NCBI RefSeq assembly: GCF_038397725.1
Contig: NZ_CP151634.1
Location: 3,286,001-3,350,000 of the forward strand
Direction of reading: 5' to 3'
From: Microbacterium sp. LWO13-1.2
GTDB taxonomy: Bacteria > Actinomycetota > Actinomycetes > Actinomycetales > Microbacteriaceae
DNA length: 64,000 nt
The position numbers were made by a program, and so were the translations under genes. The notes below the pieces were generated by a model that saw only the letters and a list, made by a program, of their open reading frames with translations, had not been told where the DNA came from and did no database searches. Of the stretch, positions 35,387-43,776 are shown in pieces (the first letter of the stretch is position 1; each line of letters opens with the position of its first letter).

Positions 35387-36214
35387 ATGACGAACGAACC
35401 GCTCCCCCGCGTCTTCATCGGCGCCTCCTCAGAGGCGAAGTTCGTGGCCGATACCCTTCAGGTGCTTCTGCAGGGCTACGCGAAGTGTGATCCGGTCGTT
35501 TGGGATCAGGGCACGTTTGGCCTCACGAAAGGGTTCCTCGATAGCCTGATAAACGCTGCAGAGGCTGCGGACTTCGCGGTACTTGTTGCCACGCAAGACG
35601 ACGCTCTAGCGAATCAAGAACGAATGGCGCCGCGTGACAACGTGATGCTTGAGCTCGGGCTGTTCATCGGAGCCCTCGGACGCGACAGGGCGCTCCTTGT
35701 GGCAGACCACTCCGCGAACGGCATCAAGCTCCCGACCGATATGAACGGAATCACACACGCACCGTACTTCCTCGACGGCTCCCGCAACCTCAAGGCCGCG
35801 CTCACACGAGCTGCGCTTGACATCACCGAGCACATTGTAGAGGTGGGGCCACGGAAGCGCATGCCGGTGCGATCTGGCACGATTCCAACTCCTCCGCGCC
35901 AGCCGATCGCTGCGCCCGCACGGCCTAATCCCGTGACGCACTCCCTAGCGGATCATGTCGAACGGTTGCACTGGGAGCTACAGTCGGTCGCCCGAAGCGC
36001 TCAGGCTCAAGGATGGAAAGTGAAGCAGTCCGAAACGACGCTCCGTTTGGTAGATCCTCACCGCAAGCGCTTCGCGTTCAGCATCACGGGTCACCCACGG
36101 CAGGCACGTTCCAAACTCCGCGACTTCGCGGCCGAGCTACGCGCCAACGGGTTGCGAGTGAACCGTGTTGTTCGCGAACCACTTGAGTCCGCAATATCGA
36201 TTGTGACGGGATAG
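35387..36214 (+). CDS. TIR-like (CAP12/PF10137-type) protein with extra C-terminal domain
   Basis: 275 residues. Residues about 7-150 follow the TIR-like nucleotide-binding family: RVFIGASSEAKFVADTLQVLL, VVWDQGTFGLTKGFLDSL, ADFAVLVATQDD, APRDNVMLELGLFIGALGRDR, LPTDMNGI. Glu89 in NVMLELG is at the position of the catalytic NADase glutamate of bacterial TIR effectors. A Pro-rich linker (158-183) leads to a helix-strand-strand-strand-helix domain (184-275, GWKVKQSETTLRLVDP, FAFSITGHPRQ) reminiscent of HicA/dsRBD folds. Probable anti-phage or abortive-infection effector (inference). No cyclase, STING or CBASS partner is visible nearby. Confidence 0.72.
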   Translation: MTNEPLPRVFIGASSEAKFVADTLQVLLQGYAKCDPVVWDQGTFGLTKGFLDSLINAAEAADFAVLVATQDDALANQERMAPRDNVMLELGLFIGALGRDRALLVADHSANGIKLPTDMNGITHAPYFLDGSRNLKAALTRAALDITEHIVEVGPRKRMPVRSGTIPTPPRQPIAAPARPNPVTHSLADHVERLHWELQSVARSAQAQGWKVKQSETTLRLVDPHRKRFAFSITGHPRQARSKLRDFAAELRANGLRVNRVVREPLESAISIVTG

Positions 36215-36553
36215 CGGATGCCTTCGTGAGTGAGCGTACCGCCCACTCACGAAGTGCACTCCAACCCGCTGTCCATCGGGAGCCCGTTAGGAACGCCGTG
36301 CATCGGCCAACTTCGAAAGCGTTGGATCCGCGTCTTCATCCCCTGCACCTGGCATGAGAATCCGTCGCGTCTAGGACATCTCGTCCGTTGACCCGCGAAT
36401 CGCGCGCTAAGCGAATGCTGACTTGTTTACCTTATCGACAACCTCGCTGTCAGAGGCTTCAGCGCGCCTGCGACCTCTGACAGGCAATTCGCCCCGGCGA
36501 CCCAACTTCGGGGTTGCTATACGCCGGCAGCTATCGAGTCGGGGTGCGGCGCA

Positions 36554-36705
36554 TATGCCGGGTGCCCGACAAAGTGATGCCACGGCTTCAGCGCGAAGCA
36601 GCAGACGCTATCGGCGCCCTCCTCGGCGGGCTGATTGTGGCACCCGTTGTGGCACCGGGTGGATCGGAGCCTTCACCGGGCGCAGAAAAAGGCCCGACTC
36701 CATAG
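36554..36705 (+). pseudogene. Tyrosine integrase C-terminal remnant with frameshift
   Basis: Reading VPDKVMPRLQREAADAIGALLGG to a stop at 36703-36705 matches the tail of actinobacterial tyrosine recombinases, in which a catalytic Tyr-Ala-His motif comes a few residues before. The codons TAT GCC at 36554-36559 encode Tyr-Ala, but are one base out of frame with the rest. No integrase sequence is recognisable upstream. The last codons (VAPVVAP) are the arm-type repeat itself. The 36215-36553 stretch holds no gene that I can see. Confidence 0.6.
36635..36652. repeat. Arm-type repeat, right end
   Basis: Identical 18 bases to 31828-31845, extended here to two full TTGTGGCACC units (36635-36644 and 36647-36656). 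It lies inside the integrase tail and about 100 bp from the att-like repeat in ssrA. Confidence 0.6.
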
Positions 36706-36728
36706 TGATCTCTAGGGAGTCGGGCCTT
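36685..36728 (-). terminator. Terminator of ssrA
   Basis: 13-bp perfect stem AAGGCCCGACTCC (36689-36701) / GGAGTCGGGCCTT (36716-36728), 14-nt loop, followed on the minus strand by TTTTTCTG. It is probably supplied by the island, since an older terminator remains at 31226. Confidence 0.9.
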
Positions 36729-36748
36729 CATCCAGTGACAGCGGTTCG

Positions 36749-36770
36749 GTGGAGCTGGGGGGAATCGAAC
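36749..36770. repeat. att-like direct repeat, right copy, inside ssrA
   Basis: Copy identical to 31688-31709. It forms the acceptor and T-arm 3' part of the functional tmRNA gene, so integration restores ssrA. Confidence 0.8.
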
Positions 36771-37116
36771 CCCCGTCCAACGCTGAGTCTCCACGCATTC
36801 TCCGGGCGCAGTCTGTGCAGACGTTCTACTCGGCTCCGACCTTTGTCACAGACACCTAAGTCGACAAGCCCAGCCTGGGAAGAGTCCCGTATGACGTCCA
36901 GACGCCGTCATACAGCAAGATTCCTAGATGACGCCAGGATCCGTATCGGAATCACATACGGCCTGACGGACTATCGGGCTCGCTTATGCAGCGAGGGCGA
37001 AGTCAGTGCGCTTGGTTTCGGCACTTATAGTTTTGCAGGGAGCGTTCACGAGATAACCCTGCATCCTCGGCCCGCTTCTCGTGGATTCACAGGCGCTGTC
37101 GAAACCGATCAGCCCC
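36750..37116 (-). ncRNA. ssrA: Transfer-messenger RNA (tmRNA)
   Basis: 367 nt, minus strand. The 5' end GGGGCTGATCGG pairs with CAGCTCC at the 3' end to form the tRNA-like acceptor; the T arm contains GGTTCGATTCC. The tag frame (37022 down to 36984) encodes AETKRTDFALAA followed by TAA, with GCC as resume codon. CCA is not encoded (genomic ACCG). It rescues stalled ribosomes and tags proteins for proteolysis. Its 3' end is the integration site of the island. Confidence 0.95.
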
Positions 37117-37258
37117 GTGTTCCTTCTTGCGAAGGGACCGCTGTCACACTGTGTATTTTTCAACTCCGGATGCGATGCACCGGAGCATCACAGACTACAA
37201 CGAAAGCGCGCCCCACGCTATTCCGCGCGGGCGTGGAGCAGTCGCGTAGAGTCGCAGC

Positions 37259-37921
37259 ATGACCGACGTCACCATCACCGTCCGCGGCGAGAACGAGGCG
37301 CGCATCGCGCCGGAACGCGCCACGATCCACGTCACTGTACGTGCCGAGGGTGCGCAGCGCGCGCCCGTCGTCGACCTCGTGATGAGGCTCGCAGAACCCG
37401 TGCGCACAAGCATCGTCGACCGCAAGAATGCGAACAGCGTGGTGGAGTGGACGAGCAAGAGCCTTGCGGTCCGCGCCGAACGGCCGTGGAACAGCGACGG
37501 CAAACGCCTCGCCCCCGTCTTCTACGGGAGCATTTCACTCACGGCCACGTTCGCCGAGGCATCCGAGCTGTCCATCTGGGTCTCCGAGGTCTCGGCGTGG
37601 GACGGCGTGGAGATCGGCTGGGTCGACTGGCAACTGACCCCGGAGACACGCGGCCGTGTCGAGCGAGAGGTCGCCGCCGAGGCTGTCGGCGTCGCTGTCG
37701 CTCGCGCGCAGGCCTACGCCGGCGCTCTCGGACTGACGGAGGTCACGCCGCTCGAGATCGCCGATGTCGGCCTGATGGCCCGCGCCGAGGCCGCTGCTCC
37801 CCCGGCGATGAAGATGCGCGGCGCCGCCTTTGCGGCGGCCGACTCCGGCGCGTCGATGGAATACGAGCCGGAAGAGATCATCGTCTCGGCAACCGTCGAA
37901 GCGCGTTTCATCGCCCGCTGA
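37259..37921 (+). CDS. SIMPL domain protein (DUF541)
   Basis: 220 residues. It begins VTITVRGENEARIAPERATIHVTVRAEG, the SIMPL/DUF541 opening, and has the later ETRGRVEREVAAEAVGVAVARAQAYAGALG helix. No signal peptide, unlike periplasmic homologues, so it is probably cytoplasmic. Role unknown. It converges with hflX. Confidence 0.85.
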   Translation: MTDVTITVRGENEARIAPERATIHVTVRAEGAQRAPVVDLVMRLAEPVRTSIVDRKNANSVVEWTSKSLAVRAERPWNSDGKRLAPVFYGSISLTATFAEASELSIWVSEVSAWDGVEIGWVDWQLTPETRGRVEREVAAEAVGVAVARAQAYAGALGLTEVTPLEIADVGLMARAEAAAPPAMKMRGAAFAAADSGASMEYEPEEIIVSATVEARFIAR

Positions 37922-37944
37922 GCCGCCGCTGCGTACCCGTGGAT

Positions 37945-39450
37945 TCAGCGGGTGAAGGGAGCGAGCTCAGCGGCCAGCCGCTCTGAGACGTGCGCGTGCA
38001 CGACAGTGCCGTGCTCGCCGTGCTCCGCCGACAACAGCATCCCGGTCTCGTGGATGGCTGCGACGAGGTCTCCACGGTCGTACGGCACGACGGCACGGAC
38101 CTCGACGGCCGGCTTGGGCAGTGCCTCCTCGACGGCGGCGCGCAGCTCCTCGATGCCCTCTCCGGACCGGGAGGAGACGAAGTGCGCATTCGGCTCGAGG
38201 CCGCGCAGCACCAGACGATCGTCTTCGCTGAGAAGATCGGCCTTGTTGACGACGACGATCTCGGGGATGTCGCGCGCGCCGATGTCACCCATCACGTCGC
38301 GCACGGTCTGCAGCTGACCTGCGGGGTCGGGGTGCGAGCCGTCGACGACGTGCAGCACGACGTCGGCTTCGCCGACCTCTTCGAGGGTCGACCGGAACGC
38401 CTCGACCAGCTGATGCGGCAGATTGCGGACGAACCCGACGGTGTCCGTGAACGTGTAGACACGTCCGTCGGCTGTCTCGGTGCGGCGCACGGTCGCATCG
38501 AGCGTCGCGAACAGAGCGTTCTCGACGAGCACCCCGGCGCTGGTCAGCGCGTTGAGCAGACTCGACTTGCCGGCGTTCGTGTAGCCGGTGATCGCGACCG
38601 ATGGGATCGTGTTGCGCTTGCGCTCCGCGCGCTTCGCCTCGCGGGCAGGGCCGAAATCGCGGATCTGGCGACGCAGCAGAGCCATCTTGGTGCGGATGCG
38701 GCGGCGGTCGAGTTCGATCTTCGTCTCACCCGGTCCGCGCGAGCCCATACCCGCCCCACCGGCGCCGACCTGGCCACCGGCCTGGCGGCTCATGGAGTCA
38801 CCCCACCCGCGCAGTCGCGGCAGCAGGTACTCGAGCTGGGCGAGTTCGACCTGCGCCTTGCCCTCGCGGCTCTTCGCGTGCTGGCTGAAGATATCCAGGA
38901 TCACGGTGGTGCGGTCGATGACCTTGACCTTGACGACGTCTTCCAGCGCTCGGCGCTGGCTGGGGGCGAGTTCGGTGTCGGCGATGACCGTGTCGGCACC
39001 GGTGGCCGCGACGATGTCCTTCAACTCCTGCGCCTTGCCACGGCCGATATACGTCGCCGCATCCGGGTGCGGTCGCCGCTGCAGCACTCCGTCGAGAACG
39101 ACGGCACCGGCGGTCTCGGCAAGGGCGGCGAGTTCACGCAGCGAGTTCTCGGCGTCCGCCTGAGCGCCCTGGGGATACACGCCCACGAGCACCACGTTCT
39201 CGAGGCGCAGCTGGCGATACTCGACCTCGGTGACGTCCTGGAGCTCTGTGGAGAGGCCGCCGACACGCCGCAGCGCATGGCGATCCTCAAGATCCCACTG
39301 CGCGCCGTCGCTTGCCGCGTGCGCGGCCGTCGATTCATCCTGCAGCGCCTGCGCCGCTCCGAACACGCGGACCTCCGAGTGCTTCTCGGCGTTCGCGAGT
39401 ACGCGGTCCAGCGCCTCGTCTCCGGTGGAGGGTGTCGAGGTCTGCGTCAT
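37945..39450 (-). CDS. hflX: GTPase HflX
   Basis: 501 residues. Ribosome-associated GTPase that splits stalled or heat-stressed 70S ribosomes. HflX N-terminal domain (VLVGVYPQGAQADAENSLRELAALAETAGAVVLDG), the Gly-rich linker (GGQVGAGGAGMGSRGPGETKIELDRRRI), G1 GYTNAGKSS, G3 DTVGFVRNLP, G4 NKAD. An extra 80-residue N-terminal extension is usual in actinobacteria. Confidence 0.96.
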   Translation of the reverse strand: MTQTSTPSTGDEALDRVLANAEKHSEVRVFGAAQALQDESTAAHAASDGAQWDLEDRHALRRVGGLSTELQDVTEVEYRQLRLENVVLVGVYPQGAQADAENSLRELAALAETAGAVVLDGVLQRRPHPDAATYIGRGKAQELKDIVAATGADTVIADTELAPSQRRALEDVVKVKVIDRTTVILDIFSQHAKSREGKAQVELAQLEYLLPRLRGWGDSMSRQAGGQVGAGGAGMGSRGPGETKIELDRRRIRTKMALLRRQIRDFGPAREAKRAERKRNTIPSVAITGYTNAGKSSLLNALTSAGVLVENALFATLDATVRRTETADGRVYTFTDTVGFVRNLPHQLVEAFRSTLEEVGEADVVLHVVDGSHPDPAGQLQTVRDVMGDIGARDIPEIVVVNKADLLSEDDRLVLRGLEPNAHFVSSRSGEGIEELRAAVEEALPKPAVEVRAVVPYDRGDLVAAIHETGMLLSAEHGEHGTVVHAHVSERLAAELAPFTR

Positions 39451-39517
39451 CAGTTCCTAATCTCTAGCTTTGATTCGAGCCTTAACCTTAGCCCTCGGTG
39501 TCCGGTACGCTCACCGT

Positions 39518-40162
39518 ATGGGGTCCGATCACTACTTCACTGCGGCCCCGGCAAGCCCCGCGAACCTGCGTGCAATCCGTGTGACGCTCGCAGGCCGAGA
39601 GCTGGATGTCACCACCGCAGGTGGCGTTTTCAGCCCGGATCGACTGGATGCCGGCACCGCAGTGCTCTTCGCCAATATGCCTCCGGTCCCGCCGGGAGGC
39701 GATCTCCTCGACCTCGGCAGCGGGTGGGGGCCCATCAGCTTGTCGATGGCTCTCGCCGCCCCGCACGCGACCGTGTGGGCGGTCGACGTGAACGAGCGGG
39801 CTCTCGATCTCGTGCGTCGCAACGCCAAGGCGCTGGGACTCACCAACATCAACGCCGCGCTGCCCGACGATGTTCCCGAGGGCGTGACTTTCCGCACGAT
39901 CCGCTCGAACCCTCCGATCCGCGTGGGCAAGGATGAACTGCACGGACTCCTCGAGCGATGGATCCCGCGACTCGATGAGAGAAGCGATGCCTGGCTCGTC
40001 GTGCAGCGCAACCTCGGCGCAGACTCGCTCCAGCGGTGGATCGGCGCGACCTTCCAGCCCGGCTACAGCGTGTTCCGCACCGCGACGGGCAAGGGCTATC
40101 GCGTCCTGAAGGTGCGCAAGCACGGCACACCGCCGACCGAGCCGATCCTGCTCGCGGAGTAG
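39518..40162 (+). CDS. Class I SAM methyltransferase, RsmC-like
   Basis: 214 residues from ATG 39518. SAM site DLLDLGSGWGPISLSMA (about 65-81), acidic loop AVDVNERALDL. The SNPPIRVG motif is the (S/N)PPF/I-type motif of N2-guanine methyltransferases such as RsmC (16S rRNA G1207). A GGVFSPDRLDAGTAVLF segment precedes it, also typical of RsmC. Single-domain form. It is divergent from hflX. Confidence 0.88.
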   Translation: MGSDHYFTAAPASPANLRAIRVTLAGRELDVTTAGGVFSPDRLDAGTAVLFANMPPVPPGGDLLDLGSGWGPISLSMALAAPHATVWAVDVNERALDLVRRNAKALGLTNINAALPDDVPEGVTFRTIRSNPPIRVGKDELHGLLERWIPRLDERSDAWLVVQRNLGADSLQRWIGATFQPGYSVFRTATGKGYRVLKVRKHGTPPTEPILLAE

Positions 40163-40173
40163 CAGAACAGGGC

Positions 40174-40839
40174 TTATCCGCCCACGGTCATCCCGAGGAG
40201 CGCAGGCAACTCCGCCATGTCCTCGAAAACGGTCGTGCCCTCACCGGCCAACCATTCGGCCGGCGTCAGACCACCCGCGTATCCGAAGGCGTGCATGCCT
40301 GCCGCTCGCGCGGCCTCGACGCCGAACCGACTGTCCTCGATGACGACGCAACGCGACGGCGGCACACCCATGCACGAGGCCGCGCGCAGGAACAAGTCCG
40401 GAGCAGGCTTGCCGTTCTCCACCTCCGCGGCACTGAAGATCCTGCCGTCGAAACGGGGCAGCAGACCGGTCAGCCCGAGAGTCCTTCGGATCTTCTCGTG
40501 CGCACCGCTCGACGCGACGCACGTCGGTGCGCTGATCGTGTCGAGAGCGGTGACAACGCCAGGCACCGCCTGGAGATCGCGCACGAAGGCGTCGCTGTAA
40601 CGGTGCTGATAGGGAGCTTCCCAATCATCCGGCAGCGCACGCCCGAGATAGGCCTCGATCTCGCTGCGGAAGTGCGCGGCCGAGCGTCCGACGAACCGGT
40701 GCACGATCTCCTCGATCGTCAACTCCCAGCCGAGATCCGACAACACCTCTCGGTCGATCTCGACCGACAGACGCTCGCTGTCGACCAAAACCCCGTCGCA
40801 GTCGAAGATGACCAGTTCAAGGCGCTCCGGAAGCGACAT
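40174..40839 (-). CDS. HAD family phosphatase (beta-phosphoglucomutase-like)
   Basis: 221 residues. VIFDCDGVLVDSE (nucleophile Asp, 11-23), cap helices, SSGAHEKI, and GKPAPDLFLRAA / CVVIEDSRFGVEAARAAGM as motifs III-IV. ATG 40839 overlaps the dapF stop (ATGA). Substrate cannot be assigned; subfamily IA with phosphoglycolate- or sugar-phosphatase relatives. Confidence 0.88.
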   Translation of the reverse strand: MSLPERLELVIFDCDGVLVDSERLSVEIDREVLSDLGWELTIEEIVHRFVGRSAAHFRSEIEAYLGRALPDDWEAPYQHRYSDAFVRDLQAVPGVVTALDTISAPTCVASSGAHEKIRRTLGLTGLLPRFDGRIFSAAEVENGKPAPDLFLRAASCMGVPPSRCVVIEDSRFGVEAARAAGMHAFGYAGGLTPAEWLAGEGTTVFEDMAELPALLGMTVGG

Positions 40840-41711
40840 CAGATCAGGTCGATCTCTCCTCGGAACACGAGCTGGGCGGGTCCGGAGAGCGCGACGTGCT
40901 CTCCGTCCTCGGCTGCGAACATCCGCACACCCAGGGTCCCGCCTGGGACCTCCACACGCCAACTGTCGGGCGCCTGCTCCCCCGCCCAGTACCTGACGGC
41001 CAGGGCGGTGGCCGCGACCCCGGTACCGCAGCTCTGGGTCTCGCCGACGCCGCGCTCGAAGACGCGCATCCGCACGTGCCCGATGCCGTCGCGGACCAGC
41101 GGTTCGCCTGGCACCACGAACTCGACATTCGCTCCCGCCGGCGGCGCGGGCTCCAGCACGGGCGCGCGGTGCAGTTCGAGGGTGGCGAGCTCCTGATCAG
41201 AAGCGATCGCGACGACGACATGCGGGTTGCCGACGTCGATCCCGAGTCCCGGTCGGGTGACAGCGAGGCCCTCCACGTTCACGAGCGGATCGTCACCGGA
41301 GAGTCGCCAGCGACCGAGATCCACCTGATAACCGGTTTCGCTGCGGGTGACGTCACGCACACCTGCACGGGTGCCGATCGGGAGCGTCGAACCGGGCTCG
41401 ATCGAGGCGAGGCCCGATCGCACCAGGTAATGCGCGAACACGCGGATGCCGTTGCCGCACATCTCCGCAATGGATCCGTCCGCGTTGCGATAGTCCATGA
41501 ACCATTCGGCATCCGGCTCCTCGGCGAGAGCGGCAGCGCCGACGTCGATCGCCGAAGAACGGACCACCCGAAGAACGCCGTCGGCACCGATCCCGAAATT
41601 CCGATCGCAGAGCACCGCCACTTGCTCGGCGGTGAGGTCGAGCTCCCCGTCGGGGTCGGCGATGATCACGAAATCGTTGCCCGTGCCGTGTCCTTTGGTG
41701 AATGCGACCAT
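40839..41711 (-). CDS. dapF: Diaminopimelate epimerase
   Basis: 290 residues. It interconverts LL- and meso-diaminopimelate for lysine and peptidoglycan. The two catalytic cysteines are in [13 protein letters not shown] and [12 protein letters not shown]; the start [14 protein letters not shown] is typical. The HAD gene is coupled behind it. The miaA/miaB genes lie upstream on the same strand, a common actinobacterial order. Confidence 0.96.
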   Translation of the reverse strand: MVAFTKGHGTGNDFVIIADPDGELDLTAEQVAVLCDRNFGIGADGVLRVVRSSAIDVGAAALAEEPDAEWFMDYRNADGSIAEMCGNGIRVFAHYLVRSGLASIEPGSTLPIGTRAGVRDVTRSETGYQVDLGRWRLSGDDPLVNVEGLAVTRPGLGIDVGNPHVVVAIASDQELATLELHRAPVLEPAPPAGANVEFVVPGEPLVRDGIGHVRMRVFERGVGETQSCGTGVAATALAVRYWAGEQAPDSWRVEVPGGTLGVRMFAAEDGEHVALSGPAQLVFRGEIDLI

Positions 41712-41733
41712 GCGCCCAGTCTAGAGTTCGCGT

Positions 41734-42180
41734 CTATGCGTCAGCGATCAGCCGCTTGCCGGTGTTGGACACGGTGAACCGCTCGTACCCGAGCCGATCG
41801 TAGAACCCCAGCACCTCGTCGTTGCCGCCCCGGACCATCAACTGCACCTTCGGGCAGCCCATGGCAAGAAGAAGCCGTTCCGCCTCCGCGACGAGCCTTC
41901 GTGCGATCCCCTGCCCGCGATGAGCATCCGCGGTGGCGAGGTAGTACAGCCAGCCGCGATGACCGTCATAACCCGCCATCACCGTTCCGATGATGCGCTC
42001 GGCATCCGCGCTCTCCAGCGCCGCAATGCCGGCGACGAGAAAGAGCTCGGGCTGCACAGACATCTTGCGCTCGATGTCGAGGCGAGGATCATTCCACGGG
42101 CGGGTGAGGCCCGCTTCTTCCCACAGCGAGACCACGCCCTCTGTGTCCTGCGGTTGGAATGCGCGAATCCGCCAGTTCAT
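41734..42180 (-). CDS. GNAT acetyltransferase (YpeA-like)
   Basis: 148 residues. WRIRAFQPQDTEGVVSLWEEAGLTRPWNDP at the start and the CoA loop ATADAHRGQGIARRLVAEAERLL (about 85-108); C-terminal EVLGFYDRLGYE. The opening motif LWEEAGLTRPWNDP is characteristic of the YpeA subgroup. Substrate unknown. ATG 42180 is preferred over an upstream GTG. Confidence 0.85.
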   Translation of the reverse strand: MNWRIRAFQPQDTEGVVSLWEEAGLTRPWNDPRLDIERKMSVQPELFLVAGIAALESADAERIIGTVMAGYDGHRGWLYYLATADAHRGQGIARRLVAEAERLLLAMGCPKVQLMVRGGNDEVLGFYDRLGYERFTVSNTGKRLIADA

Positions 42181-42244
42181 CGTGGACCTTCCCGCCGGGC
42201 CTCGGATCCGGCGCATCCGAGTCTAGAGGCGCTTCGCGCACCCT

Positions 42245-42775
42245 TCAGTCGCGGACGACCCGGTATCTCCCGCACATGAAGTTGCGGTTGCGTGCCACTT
42301 CCAGAAGCTCGAGGTCGAGTGTTCGAGGAAGCAACGGCGCACCTGATCCCAGCGTCACCGGGGCGTACTGCACCCAGATCTCATCGATCAATCTCGCATC
42401 GGAGAACTGGCCGACCAGCTCTCCCCCACCGACGACCCAGAGATCTCGTTCACCGGCCGCAGCAGACATCTCGGCGTGCACCGCACGGACGTCGCCACGC
42501 ACGAACCGGACGTCGGCGCCGTCGGGAACGGGCAACTCACGATGCGTGAACACCCAGGTCGGCTGCGCGTACCCCCAGGGCTCGCCTTCGGTGTGGCGAA
42601 GCACCCACTCGTAGGTGGACGCCCCCATCGCCAAGGCTCCGATGCTCTTCTCGAACTCGGCGTAGGCCATCGGTCCGTTCTGGTCGATGTCCTGCTTCAG
42701 CAGCCAGTCGAGGGAGTGCTCGGCGGTCGCGATGAATCCGTCGAGGCTGGACGCGGTGTAGTAGGAGGTGGTCAT
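42245..42775 (-). CDS. Dihydrofolate reductase-like / RibD C-terminal domain protein
   Basis: 176 residues. TTSYYTASSLDGFIA at the start, then LAMGASTYEWVL, VVGGGELVGQFSDARLIDEIWVQYAPVTLGSG: the RibD_C fold common in actinobacterial stand-alone reductases. Unlike the folA gene at 56567 it lacks the full DHFR active-site set. Substrate unknown. Confidence 0.82.
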   Translation of the reverse strand: MTTSYYTASSLDGFIATAEHSLDWLLKQDIDQNGPMAYAEFEKSIGALAMGASTYEWVLRHTEGEPWGYAQPTWVFTHRELPVPDGADVRFVRGDVRAVHAEMSAAAGERDLWVVGGGELVGQFSDARLIDEIWVQYAPVTLGSGAPLLPRTLDLELLEVARNRNFMCGRYRVVRD

Positions 42776-42813
42776 GGCTCCAGCGTCGCACCGGCGTCGG
42801 ACATCCGCCAGGA

Positions 42814-43776
42814 TCAGCGCGCGAGCAGCCCTGCCGGATCGACAGGATGCTCATGCCACTCGAGGTCGGGATAGCGCTTGAACCAGGACACCTGGCGCCT
42901 CGCGTAGCGGCGGGTGAGCGACTGTGTCTGCGCGATCGCCTCGGATTCGCTCATCGTTTCGTTGAGCTGTCCGAGGGCCTGCGCGTATCCGATGGCGCGA
43001 CTGGCGGTCACGCCGTGCTCGAGGCCCTGCTCGCGGAGGGTGACGACCTCGTCGACGAGGCCCGTCGCCCACATACGGTCGACCCGTGCATCGAGTCGCT
43101 CGACGAGTTCCGCCCGATCGACACGGAGGCCGATCAGTCGGGTGCGCGGATGCCACACCACCGGCTTCTCAGGAAGGGCAGCGCCATGGGTCTGGGCCCC
43201 CTGTTCGATGACTTCGAGTGCGCGGATGATCCGTCGCCCGTTCTTCGGGTCGATCCGCGCGGCCGTCTCCGGATCGAGGACGCGAAGCCGCTCCAGCAGC
43301 ACTGCTGTCCCGGCTTCCTCGAGCTCATTCTCCAGTCGCGCCCGGACCACCGCGTCACGCGGGGGAAAGCGGAAGTCGAAGACCACGCTGGACACGTACA
43401 GTCCGGAGCCGCCCACCAGGATCGCGTCACCGCCGCGAGCGTGGATGTCGGCGATCGCCGCCCGCGCGAGCGGCTGATACCAGGCGACGGCAGCCTCCTC
43501 GGTGACCTCGCGCACGTCGAAGAGATGATGCGGGATGCCTCGGCGCTCCTGCGGTGCCAGCTTCGCCGTGCCGATGTCCATGCCGCGATAGAGCTGCATG
43601 GCATCGGCGTTCACGACCTCGGCCGGATTGCCGTTCGCTCTGAGTGACTCGGCGAGATCGAGTGCAAGGTCGCTCTTGCCTGTTCCGGTCGCACCGACGA
43701 TCGCCCAGAGACGCGGACCGTCGGCGGGCGAACCGATCCCTTCGACGGGGCTGGTCACCGAGGTGGAATCAGACAC
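42814..43776 (-). CDS. miaA: tRNA dimethylallyltransferase
   Basis: 320 residues from GTG 43776. It transfers dimethylallyl to A37 of tRNAs reading UNN codons, the substrate for MiaB. P-loop [42 protein letters not shown] and the C-terminal [20 protein letters not shown]. It overlaps the miaB stop by 8 bp; GTG 43758 is an alternative start. Neither has a clear Shine-Dalgarno sequence. Confidence 0.92.
   Translation of the reverse strand: MSDSTSVTSPVEGIGSPADGPRLWAIVGATGTGKSDLALDLAESLRANGNPAEVVNADAMQLYRGMDIGTAKLAPQERRGIPHHLFDVREVTEEAAVAWYQPLARAAIADIHARGGDAILVGGSGLYVSSVVFDFRFPPRDAVVRARLENELEEAGTAVLLERLRVLDPETAARIDPKNGRRIIRALEVIEQGAQTHGAALPEKPVVWHPRTRLIGLRVDRAELVERLDARVDRMWATGLVDEVVTLREQGLEHGVTASRAIGYAQALGQLNETMSESEAIAQTQSLTRRYARRQVSWFKRYPDLEWHEHPVDPAGLLAR

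Larger units (their letters stand above)
31688..36770. mobile_element. Decayed prophage / genomic island integrated in ssrA
   Basis: Bounded by a 22-base direct repeat (31688-31709 and 36749-36770) that lies in the T-arm/acceptor region of tmRNA, a known target of tyrosine integrases. An identical 18-base repeat sits just inside each end. Contents: HTH gene, Ntn-hydrolase-like gene, tape-measure C-terminus, phage gene start, two membrane proteins, a TIR-like gene and an integrase tail. Capsid, portal, most tail genes and the integrase body are absent, so it is unlikely to move on its own. Codon use and base composition are visibly less GC-biased than the flanks. Confidence 0.8.

Noticed and set aside
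35387..36214. Assignment to CBASS, Pycsar or Thoeris
   Set aside because: No nucleotidyl cyclase, STING, SLOG or ThsA-like partner is encoded in the island, so no named system is claimed.
36215..36553. Search for a gene in the gap after the TIR-like gene
   Set aside because: No frame with a convincing start, length and composition; taken as deleted integrase region.
36423..37262. Plus-strand frame of 279 codons across ssrA (contains WGESNPRPT)
   Set aside because: It is the antisense of the tmRNA gene; this peptide is a well-known artefact of translating tmRNA ends.
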